Assembly (NCBI GenBank): GCA_013151235.1
Contig: JAADIO010000019.1
Coordinates: forward strand, 1-64,000
Origin: Deltaproteobacteria bacterium
GTDB taxonomy: Bacteria > CG2-30-53-67
Reading direction: 5' to 3'
DNA: 64,000 nt
Of this stretch, positions 8,633-15,480 are shown one piece after another. Below the pieces are notes generated by a model, which worked only from the letters and a program-made list of their open reading frames with translations, ran no database searches and had not been told where the DNA came from. Made by a program: the position numbers and the translations under genes. Position 1 is the stretch's first letter. The number at the start of each line of letters is the position of its first letter.

Positions 8633-10294
8633 ATGTCCGGTACGGAAAAAAAGGCCCTTGCCGCCGTTCTGATTTTTGGGGCGGTCTTCGCTGTCTATGC
8701 CCCGGCGCTTTCAAACGGCTTTCTCGCGATCTGGGACGACCCGGCCTATATCACGGCCAACCCGGATATCGCGGGGATAACCCTTGCTCACCTGAAGGCG
8801 GTCTTTTCGCACATCTATGTGGAAAATTATGCTCCGATTCATCTTCTGTCCTACATGATGGACTACGCCCTATACGGTCTTTCCGCCGCCGGATTTCACC
8901 TGACGAACAACTTGGTCCACGGCTTCAACGGGGCGCTGGTCTTCCTGCTGATCTACAGGGTTTCGAAGGATCTCTCACTCTCCATACTCTCTGCTCTCCT
9001 TTTTGCCCTCCATCCGGTGCAGGTCGAATCGGTGGTCTGGCTGAGCGAGCGGAAGACAATCCTGGCCGCCGCCTTCGGGCTTGGTTCCTTCCTGGTCTTT
9101 CTCCGGTTCCTTGACCGGCGGGGGCGCGGCCTCTATGTTTCCGCTCTCCTTCTTTTTGCAGCGGCGCTTTTGAGTAAGGCCTCTGTGGTAATCCTTCCCC
9201 TTTTGTTTCTGGTCTATTTGCTCTTGTTCCCTCATGAGAAGCGTCACCTGTGGTTCCCGGTGATCCCTTTTTTTCTCCTTGCGGCGGCGGGGGCGGTGCT
9301 GACGGTTATGACCCAGCGCCGTGTTATTGTCCCCTATTATGGCGGTTCCCCCTATGCCACGGCCCTGACGATGCTTCCGGTTTTGGCCGAGTACCTCAGG
9401 ATCTTCCTCTTTCCCTTCAATCTCTCTCCTTCCTATCAGCCGGTGATCTACCGGACTTTCTTCACGCCGCAGGTGTTTCTCTCCCTCCTTTTCCTTCTGA
9501 TGCTGGTTTTTCTGGTATGGCGTCTGCGTCGTGACCGGGAGGTGCTGTTCTGGGCCGCCTGGGTCTTCATCCCGCTCCTTCCGGTTTTGCAGATCATCCC
9601 CTTTGTGACGATTATGAACGACCGTTATCTCTATCTCTCTCTCATCGGCATGGCCCCCCTCATGGTGAAGACGATTCGCCGTGCCGCCGGACGGAACGGG
9701 GCGGTCATGGTTACGGCGCTGATCCTTGCCCTGATTCTGCCGCAGACGATCTCCCGTGCCCGACTCTGGCGGCCGGGGCCCGACCTGTGGCTCGATGCGA
9801 TCCGGCATTACCCGGAAAACGAGACCCTGTACCTCCAGCTTGCAACGGTCTATCAGAAGGGTGGCAGGATCCGCGCGGCCGAGACCGCCTTCCGGAAGGC
9901 GGCAGCGATCGATTCGGGGGACCTGACTCTTCACAAGAAGTACGGGGCGCTTTTGATGCAGGCCGGTCGGGATGAGGATGCGAAAAGGGAACTGCAGCGT
10001 GTCTATGACGCCGGCAGGCGGGATGTGGAACTTCTCTCCAATCTTGCCTATGCCTGCCTTGACACGGGTGACCCCGTTTCGGCGCTTCAGCACTTCCGGG
10101 AGGCGCTGTCCATGAATGACCGGGATGCCAATTCAATCTACGGCATGGCGATGGTGCATGAGCGTATGGGGAAGTGGGACCGGGCGGCCGACTTCTGGCG
10201 TCGGTTTCTCGAAGTTACCCCTCCGAACAACGCCTGGCGGGGAAAGGTTGAGCAGAGCCTGCGACGTGATGAGGCGAAGGCGGGTGGGGAGTGA
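8633..10294 (+). CDS. Polytopic membrane protein with C-terminal TPR repeats
   Basis: This 553-residue protein has about ten hydrophobic segments in its first 370 residues, followed by a TPR region (about 385-545: TLYLQLATVYQKGGRIRAAE, ELLSNLAYACLDTGDPVSAL, SIYGMAMVHERMGKWDRAAD). The layout and motifs such as IWDDPAYITANPDI and HPVQVESVVWLSERK match the family of Tmtc-like/GT-C-fold tetratricopeptide proteins common in deltaproteobacteria, which probably glycosylate exported proteins or handle lipid-linked sugars. The acidic DD pair in the first loop fits a GT-C metal site. I chose the ATG at 8633 because AGGAG lies seven bases upstream; a longer frame would translate the repeat tract. It is transcribed away from the PEP-CTERM gene. 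Confidence 0.85.
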   Translation: MSGTEKKALAAVLIFGAVFAVYAPALSNGFLAIWDDPAYITANPDIAGITLAHLKAVFSHIYVENYAPIHLLSYMMDYALYGLSAAGFHLTNNLVHGFNGALVFLLIYRVSKDLSLSILSALLFALHPVQVESVVWLSERKTILAAAFGLGSFLVFLRFLDRRGRGLYVSALLLFAAALLSKASVVILPLLFLVYLLLFPHEKRHLWFPVIPFFLLAAAGAVLTVMTQRRVIVPYYGGSPYATALTMLPVLAEYLRIFLFPFNLSPSYQPVIYRTFFTPQVFLSLLFLLMLVFLVWRLRRDREVLFWAAWVFIPLLPVLQIIPFVTIMNDRYLYLSLIGMAPLMVKTIRRAAGRNGAVMVTALILALILPQTISRARLWRPGPDLWLDAIRHYPENETLYLQLATVYQKGGRIRAAETAFRKAAAIDSGDLTLHKKYGALLMQAGRDEDAKRELQRVYDAGRRDVELLSNLAYACLDTGDPVSALQHFREALSMNDRDANSIYGMAMVHERMGKWDRAADFWRRFLEVTPPNNAWRGKVEQSLRRDEAKAGGE

Positions 10295-10454
10295 AGCATG
10301 AAGATAGATACCATATTTGTCGGAAGGGGCGGGGAAAGGTCCAACAGCTCATTGTCACGGCCATCGTCCGGGAACTTGCGGCATAAATCAGCTTTTACGA
10401 GACCATCAATAATGAACCTTCCTGTTTGCGCAGGAAGAAAAGGACGATATTGTC

Positions 10455-10493
10455 TTGACAAAAATCACAAATAAGTATATACAACGAGTATAC
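10455..10493 (+). promoter_or_regulatory. Toxin-antitoxin promoter with paired operators
   Basis: TTGACA at 10455-10460 and TATACA at 10478-10483 are separated by 17 bases, a strong sigma-70 pattern. Two palindromes lie across and just after the -10 box, GTATATAC (10475-10482) and GTATAC (10488-10493), with centres 12 bases apart. That spacing puts them on nearly the same face of the helix, as expected for cooperative binding by a ribbon-helix-helix repressor encoded downstream. Confidence 0.65.
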
Positions 10494-10519
10494 GATAAGT
10501 GGCAAAACAGGTGTGAAAG

Positions 10520-10786
10520 ATGATTCTGTGGGATGATGCGAAAAATCTGAAGCTTCAATTAGAACGGAAAATTTCTTTTGAGGAGATTACCGCAATTATT
10601 TTGAGGAAAGAATATGTTGATATCCTGGAAAACCCATCTTATCCCGAACAGGCAATATTCGTTATCCGGTTTAATGAGTATATATGGGCTGTCCCGTTTC
10701 TGGTTGATCAGGAGGGTGATATTATCTTAAAAACTGCATATCCGAGTCGGAAACTGCAAAAAAGATATGGAGCAAGCCATGAATAG
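10520..10786 (+). CDS. Small toxin-like protein (BrnT/DUF4258-like)
   Basis: An 88-residue protein in the toxin-first arrangement of a two-gene module. The pattern WDDAKNLKLQLERKISFEEI at residues 4-23, followed by strand-rich segments and a closing AYPSRKLQKRYG, resembles the BrnT/RelE-like layout, in which an N-terminal WDxxK element precedes a helix with ISFEE. Family assignment is by pattern only. The ATG at 10520 follows GTGAAAG. Its 3' end overlaps the antitoxin start by eight bases. The frame looks whole. Confidence 0.6.
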   Translation: MILWDDAKNLKLQLERKISFEEITAIILRKEYVDILENPSYPEQAIFVIRFNEYIWAVPFLVDQEGDIILKTAYPSRKLQKRYGASHE

Positions 10787-11093
10787 AAAAAAAGTCAGAC
10801 TGGATGAATATGAACGGAAGGTTGAAGACGAGATTTTGCACTATCGGCCTGTTTCTCAGGCGAAAAGAGCAGAAATAGAAAGGTCGCTTGATCAGGCAAA
10901 TGAGAAAAAGAGCATCAGCCTTCGCCTCAGGAAGTACGATTTAGAGAAACTGAAAGAAAGAGCAGAGCAAGAAGGTATTCCCTATCAGACACTACTATCT
11001 GTGATTATACATAAGTTTGTCACGGACCAACTCATAGATAGAAGAAGTCTGATCAAAGGACTGCAACTGTTAAAAAATGGGAATATCGCCTGA
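10779..11093 (+). CDS. CopG/BrnA-like antitoxin
   Basis: A 104-residue protein with a charged N-terminal half and a C-terminal ribbon-helix-helix-like segment: SISLRLRKYDLEKLKERAEQ, where the strand SISLRL would contact DNA and two helices follow (EGIPYQTLLSVIIHKFV). That fits an antitoxin that represses its own promoter through the paired GTATAC-type operators upstream. I chose the second ATG (10779) because GGAG lies six bases upstream of it; a first ATG at 10767 has none. Confidence in the pair as a toxin-antitoxin unit is good, in the precise family lower. Confidence 0.7.
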   Translation: MNRKKVRLDEYERKVEDEILHYRPVSQAKRAEIERSLDQANEKKSISLRLRKYDLEKLKERAEQEGIPYQTLLSVIIHKFVTDQLIDRRSLIKGLQLLKNGNIA

Positions 11094-11178
11094 CACATTG
11101 CTCCAGCGGGTTGCCTGTTCTCGCTCGTGAAAACCCGCCTTCCGCAAAGTTCGCCAAGCCTGGAAAGAGAAAAAAACA

Positions 11179-12234
11179 TCAGTGCTTGTTGACGACCGCC
11201 TTGACCCGGTCGTAGGCCCTCGGGACATGACAACCCGGTGCGCAACTTCCGCCCGTGTCGGTAATCTTGAAGTTGATCGGGAGGTTCCACTTTCCGAAGG
11301 GGGTGGTCGTCCGGATATGTTTGGGCCCCTTGCTTCCGTGGGGGTCGTGGCAGAAGGTGCAGCGCCGTCCTTTCTTTTTGTGGACGTGGACGTAGTGAAG
11401 ATTTTTTGTGCCGTTCCGGAACCCGGTGACGTCGCCGGCCGCGATCTTTTTCAGGAAAGGTTCTTCGTCATGACACTCGAAGCAGAGGGCATACTTTTTG
11501 ACCGAGAAGGCTGTGTACCGGTCGGAGGGATAGACCCTCTTCAGCATCCGGTAGTTGTTGGATCCGTGCGGGTTATGGCAGGCGGCACAGTCCCCGTCGA
11601 GGAGGATCGGGCCGTGATGTTGGGGGTTATCTTGCAGGAATTTTTCCATGTTCAAGACAAATGAGCCCGACTTCGTGGGACGTTCCACGTTATGGCAAGT
11701 CAGACAGAGGTCCATGATCGGTTCTTTCCGGAGTAGATGCTCATGATCGGAGGCGTGAGGGTTGTGACAGTTTGCACAGCTATCCTTCATCTGGATGGCG
11801 CCGTGCTTTACTTTTGCATTCTCCACATGGTCTTCCATCTCGGAATGGCACATGAAACAGAGATCCGGGAGCGGCTGCAACAGATTCATCTTGTTCTGCG
11901 TGCCGTGGGGGTCGTGGCATCCGGTGCAACCACCCGCTGCGACCGCTCCGTGAACATGCTCCTTCTTTTTGACGGCATCTTCCTTTTCCGTATGGCACCC
12001 GAAGCAGAGTTCATTTCCTTCCGCAACGGTCGTAAAGGTGTCTCCGTTCAGTTCATGGCAGGCCGTGCACTCTCCATCGAGAAAGGGCGGATGTCCCTTT
12101 CCCAACTCTGAGAGCTGTCCCAACTCTTTGTGACACGTAAAGCAAGCCTTGGCTTCGGCATCTTCCATCCCGGCATGTCGGCTTTCCGCCCGGACCGACC
12201 GGGGTAAAAAAAAGAGAAGCAAAATGAGGGCCAT
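11179..12234 (-). CDS. Undecahaem c-type cytochrome (doubled CXXCH family)
   Basis: A signal peptide (MALILLLFFLPRSVRA) precedes about 335 residues containing ten CXXCH motifs (CFTCH, CTACH, CFGCH, CTGCH, CFMCH, CANCH, CLTCH, CAACH, CFECH, CTFCH) and a final CAPGCH, a CX3CH variant. Repeated units such as CTGCHDPHG, CANCHNPH, CAACHNPHGSN and CTFCHDPHGSKG mark the doubled-CXXCH family of periplasmic electron carriers. It is probably exported by Sec and matured in the periplasm. The start is uncertain: ATG 12234 gives a clean signal peptide but has no good Shine-Dalgarno; translation may be coupled to the response regulator that ends 41 bases upstream. Confidence 0.85.
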   Translation of the reverse strand: MALILLLFFLPRSVRAESRHAGMEDAEAKACFTCHKELGQLSELGKGHPPFLDGECTACHELNGDTFTTVAEGNELCFGCHTEKEDAVKKKEHVHGAVAAGGCTGCHDPHGTQNKMNLLQPLPDLCFMCHSEMEDHVENAKVKHGAIQMKDSCANCHNPHASDHEHLLRKEPIMDLCLTCHNVERPTKSGSFVLNMEKFLQDNPQHHGPILLDGDCAACHNPHGSNNYRMLKRVYPSDRYTAFSVKKYALCFECHDEEPFLKKIAAGDVTGFRNGTKNLHYVHVHKKKGRRCTFCHDPHGSKGPKHIRTTTPFGKWNLPINFKITDTGGSCAPGCHVPRAYDRVKAVVNKH

Positions 12235-12274
12235 GAAAAGGCGGGAGTAAACCCCGCGAGGATGAAGAAGGGCC

Positions 12275-12643
12275 TCAGGTATTTTCAGATAAGAGTTCTT
12301 GGACGACACTTCGGACCTCATTGACCATAAAAGGTTTGTTGATGAAGGATAAGACACCGGCCGATCGGGCTTCTTCCTTGTCTAACACGGAGCCATAAGC
12401 CGTCATCATGACGATCTTGGCATCCGGCTGGATCTCCCGCGCCCGGCGGGCGACTTCAATCCCGTTGAATCCCGGCATCACCAGATCAGTGATGATCAAG
12501 TCGAAATGCTCCTGTTCGATCTTTTCCATGGCCTCCGCTCCATTGGCGGCGGAGACCACCTTGCATTCTTTCTGCCCCATCGATTTCTGGATCGACCAGC
12601 GCACCAGTTTTTCGTCGTCGACCACCAGAATCTTTCTGTCCAT
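12275..12643 (-). CDS. Single-domain response regulator
   Basis: A 122-residue CheY-like receiver domain without an output domain. The acidic pocket is D9/D10, the phosphorylation site is D53 in LIITDLVMPG, the switch threonine lies in MMTAYGS, and K is in the FINKPF motif. It is immediately upstream of the undecahaem cytochrome on the same strand, so the two are probably co-transcribed. No histidine kinase is adjacent. A receiver paired with a periplasmic cytochrome has no obvious direct contact, so the link is more likely shared regulation. Confidence 0.9.
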   Translation of the reverse strand: MDRKILVVDDEKLVRWSIQKSMGQKECKVVSAANGAEAMEKIEQEHFDLIITDLVMPGFNGIEVARRAREIQPDAKIVMMTAYGSVLDKEEARSAGVLSFINKPFMVNEVRSVVQELLSENT

Positions 12644-13242
12644 ATGGATTGGCCTTTTCCCGGATTCAGTATCAGCAGGTGTCGGGTTTTCGAACTCGTT
12701 TTGTCATGAAACTCATAATCCTGAAATTTTAAATTCTGCAATTTAAGTGCCATTCGAGGGAATGTATTGTGCTCGGACGGGCCGGACCTAAGGATAAGGC
12801 GCGTATGTAATAAAAATAATAGATGATTTTTATAGGCTATTGCAAGAATAATCTTGAGGACCCGGTAAACTTTTTTCCGGAAATCAGGGAGAAATAATGT
12901 GGAGCCGGAGGATGATCCGGATTTTATGACCTTCCGGATCGGGTGATATCACGCAGTAGATGTGTGATCTCCCGATTGTCGAGGCATAAAAGTTCAGAGA
13001 ATTTACCGCAAAGACGCGGAGGGCGCAGAGAAGGACAAGAGCAGAAGGGGCAAAAGCACACAGGCACAAAGTAAAATCAAAGACGAAAGGCGTCCACTGC
13101 AAAGACACCTGTCCGACGGCGGGGGGGAGGGAGGAAAAATGAAAAGAGTACAGGCAATTCGGGAAACATGGGGCGGTTGAATTCAGTCGAGGGGTGAGGC
13201 ATGTTTCAGTTCCACGCACACGGCGTAGGTTCCGTCACTTTC
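12644..13242. other. 600-base gene-poor region
   Basis: Between the response regulator and the 52-residue CPxC gene I find no convincing coding region. It contains a short-period repeat tract (about 12990-13110). An apparent minus-strand frame here is a translation of that tract. Confidence 0.5.
12990..13110. repeat. Degenerate short-period intergenic repeat, copy 2
   Basis: Units such as ACCGCAAAGACGCGGAGGG, CGCAGAGAAGGACAAGAGC and GGCACAAAG recur every 10-12 bases. This is the same style of tract as at 8.5, 13.6 and 15.4 kb, widespread between genes in many environmental bacteria. Confidence 0.6.
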
Positions 13243-13401
13243 TCACGGGGTTTCTCCGAAACGTTCTTCGATCTTGACTTCAAAACCTTCCCGTTTGCAG
13301 GCAGGGCAGAGACCATCTCCCGCCAGGTAGGACATTTTCAGTGCTTCCGCATCTTCCGGTGTGGTTCGGCGAATGATCGGTTTGTATTTCAAACATTTCA
13401 T
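13243..13401 (-). CDS. 52-residue protein with a CPxC motif
   Basis: A small frame starts at ATG 13401 with a strong GGGGGGAAC Shine-Dalgarno six or so bases upstream and ends at TGA 13243. The product begins MKCLKYKPIIRRTTPEDAEA and contains LAGDGLCPACKREGFEV, in which CPAC (residues 32-35) looks like half a zinc ribbon or a redox pair. The composition is soluble and charged, with no signal peptide. I do not recognise a family. The excellent ribosome site and clean frame in an otherwise empty region support it as real. Confidence 0.6.
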   Translation of the reverse strand: MKCLKYKPIIRRTTPEDAEALKMSYLAGDGLCPACKREGFEVKIEERFGETP

Positions 13402-13559
13402 AATTGTTCCCCCCTGAATATCTTCAGCTTAGATCGTTTCCCGTAAAACGGACTAATTGTACGGATTGCCGGCAAGTCTTGTCAAGAAAAATCAGATCTT
13501 GATTTTTTTTGTCGCGGAAGGGTAGGATACAAAAAACTGGAAATTAGGAATTAGAAATT

Positions 13560-13625
13560 GGGAACTGCAATTCTAAAAGCATCTCTCGCAAAGATCGCCA
13601 AGGGCGCAGAGGAGATCCCGGAAGC
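13560..13625. repeat. Degenerate short-period intergenic repeat, copy 3
   Basis: A short tract reading roughly CTCGCAAAGATCGCCAAGGG CGCAGAGGAG, matching the unit style (CGCAAAGA.CGC..AGGGCGCAGAG) of the copy near 13.0 kb. It is followed 100 bases later by a REP-like palindromic element. Confidence 0.55.
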
Positions 13626-13725
13626 GGTCATTGGCTCTGCATTTTCTGTATGGGGCGTTGCAGTTCTTGGTGTTCTTCGCGACTTGGTGAGAGAAAAGGC
13701 CGCCCCGGGTAAACGGGAACTGATT

Positions 13726-13783
13726 CCGTTCGCCCTGAGCGGGTCGAAGGGTGAACCGTTCTTGGTTCAACACCACGAACGGG
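13726..13783. repeat. REP-like double stem-loop element
   Basis: Two adjacent imperfect palindromes. GTTCGCCCT (13728-13736) pairs with AGGGTGAAC (13748-13756), and GTTCTTGGT (13758-13766) pairs with ACCACGAAC (13772-13780), each with one mismatch or G-U pair. The GTTCGCCCTGAGC/TCGAAGGG phrase is a common dispersed repeat of environmental bacteria. It ends just before the ATG of the next gene. Confidence 0.65.
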
Positions 13784-15115
13784 ATGATTGACAGGTTGGG
13801 AGACCGTATATTGCAAGCGGAAAAGGCCGGGAAAGTGGCACTCCTCTGGGACGAGTCGTTCCTCTGGGGGATCATGGCGACCCGGGCGCTGAGAAAGATC
13901 GGGGTTCCCTTCGATATAGTAACGGCACGGGAGATTGTAGGGGGGAGGCTCGATCGTTATGGTGTTCTCTTCGTTCCCGGCGGATGGGCCGGGGACAAGA
14001 GCCGTGCCCTGGGTGCGGAGGGGCGGGAGAAGGTCGACCGGTTCGTTCGCAGGGGTGGACGTTTCATCGGTTTCTGCGGGGGGGCGGGTCTTGCCCTTGA
14101 TGTGGAGGAGGGACTCGCCCTGGTGCCGGTCCGCCGAATGCCGACGGCGGAGCGGATCCCGAATTTCAGCGGGAAGATCCGGGTCCGGCCGTCCGATGCC
14201 CAACACCCCCTCTGGCGGAAAATGTCGGCCCCCTATTCCTTTTATGTCTGGTGGCCGGGACAGTTCCTCCTTGATCCGGAGGGGGAGGACCGGGTCCGGG
14301 TCGTGGCGGGATACGGGGAACCGGAGGACGATTTCTACGTGGCCGATCTAAAGGCGGCTGACCTGGCCGCAGCCTCTGAAAGCTGGGAGAGTTGGGAGAC
14401 CTTCTACGGCATCCGGATGAACCCGGCCCGGCTGATGGGGGAGCCGGCCATGCTGGAGGGAGAATACGGCCGGGGGAAGGTCTTTCTCTCTTACCTGCAT
14501 CTCGATACCCCCGACGATCCGGCGGGGTTGCAGGCCTTCTGCAACCTGTTGACCCGGTGGGCCGTGCCGGGGAAGGATCTTCCGGGCCCGCAGGATGAAG
14601 ATCCGCAGGACGTACGCTGGGTCCGGGTCCATCAGGAGGCGCTTCAACTCTTCGATTTGCTGGAACGGAGCGGGGAGGAGCTCTTTGAAATGGGCCGCCG
14701 GAATTATCTCTGGTTCCGGCGTAAACCTTACATGCTCCAGTGGCGCCGGGGGGTTCGGGGGATGGAGTACGGTATTGTAATGATGATGGTCCGGGAGCTG
14801 CGGCAGCGGTTTTACCGTCTTCGGGGTTCCGGCAGGATGTTGAAGGTGCCGGATGGTATGGAGGTCGAGACGGAGTTCGACCGGCTCCGTCCGCTCGCTG
14901 CGGCCTTTTTCCGGCAGGCGGAGCGCCTTCTTCTGCTGGAGCGTTTTGCGATCAGCAAAGGGGCGAAGCTCCACCATCTCCGGACGGATGACCCTGGGAT
15001 CGGCCGGTTACGGGAAGTCCTTTTCTCCGGGAACAGGCGCTTCGGCGGTCTCTTCAAGGAGTTGATCGATTCTCTTGACGGGTTGCTCCTTGCGGCGATG
15101 CGATCGGAGGGATGA
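13784..15115 (+). CDS. BPL_N-domain (class I amidotransferase-like) protein of unknown function
   Basis: A 443-residue cytoplasmic protein. The first 240 residues look like the class I glutamine-amidotransferase-like fold found at the N-terminus of some biotin protein ligases: LFVPGGWAGDKSRALG and the nucleophile-elbow stretch FIGFCGGAGLALD (C98), then YGRGKVFLSYLHLDTPDD near the position of the usual catalytic His. The C-terminal 200 residues are helical, rich in Arg and Trp, and unrecognised. The ATG at 13784 was chosen because an in-frame GTG 33 bases earlier lies inside the REP-like element. Substrate is unknown. Confidence 0.75.
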   Translation: MIDRLGDRILQAEKAGKVALLWDESFLWGIMATRALRKIGVPFDIVTAREIVGGRLDRYGVLFVPGGWAGDKSRALGAEGREKVDRFVRRGGRFIGFCGGAGLALDVEEGLALVPVRRMPTAERIPNFSGKIRVRPSDAQHPLWRKMSAPYSFYVWWPGQFLLDPEGEDRVRVVAGYGEPEDDFYVADLKAADLAAASESWESWETFYGIRMNPARLMGEPAMLEGEYGRGKVFLSYLHLDTPDDPAGLQAFCNLLTRWAVPGKDLPGPQDEDPQDVRWVRVHQEALQLFDLLERSGEELFEMGRRNYLWFRRKPYMLQWRRGVRGMEYGIVMMMVRELRQRFYRLRGSGRMLKVPDGMEVETEFDRLRPLAAAFFRQAERLLLLERFAISKGAKLHHLRTDDPGIGRLREVLFSGNRRFGGLFKELIDSLDGLLLAAMRSEG

Positions 15116-15480
15116 AGATGGAAAAACAAGATCAGGGGAGTCCCGCTGGAAGCGGGACCGAATGGCGGGGCGTCTTTTCTTTTGGTTCGTTTTCTTTGGA
15201 CGAGCAAAGAAAATGAACGAAAACAATGAGTTAAGTAACTTTGGAAGGATGGAAGGTTATCCTAAGAGCAATTCACGGCTGGGGGTGTGTGGAGAAAAAG
15301 CTAAGGCAGAAAAGAAAGAATGCTTGACAACAATAAACCAGCACACTGAGAACACGGAGAAAAGCAGGGCATGGCAAAGTCAAAAGCAATCAACCACGGG
15401 GAACACGGGGGGACACGGGGAAAGGCAAAACCGTTTTTTCGCCAAGCACGCAAGGACCGCAAAGAAAGGCAACAGTCCAA
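15116..15480. other. Intergenic region with repeat tract
   Basis: About 365 bases between the BPL_N-type gene and the CbiA-type gene. No gene is seen. The right half is a short-period repeat tract. Confidence 0.5.
15340..15465. repeat. Degenerate short-period intergenic repeat, copy 4
   Basis: The clearest copy: CACTGAGAACACGGAGAAAA, then CCACGGGGAACACGGGGGGA CACGGGG, then CGCCAAGCACGCAAGGACCG CAAAG. Units are 9-12 bases. It ends about 15 bases before the start codon of the CbiA-type gene, so it forms most of that gene's leader. Confidence 0.65.

Noticed and set aside
8975-10093. Minus-strand open frame of about 370 codons
   Set aside because: It is antisense to the TPR membrane protein and reads as a highly charged sequence with no known motif.
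12884-13219. Possible minus-strand protein of about 110 residues
   Set aside because: Its central part is a translation of the short-period repeat tract, giving a Leu/Cys/Ala-rich pattern typical of falsely predicted proteins.
15340-15465. CRISPR-like regular repeats
   Set aside because: Units are only 9-12 bases, degenerate and without unique spacers of constant length. No cas gene is near.
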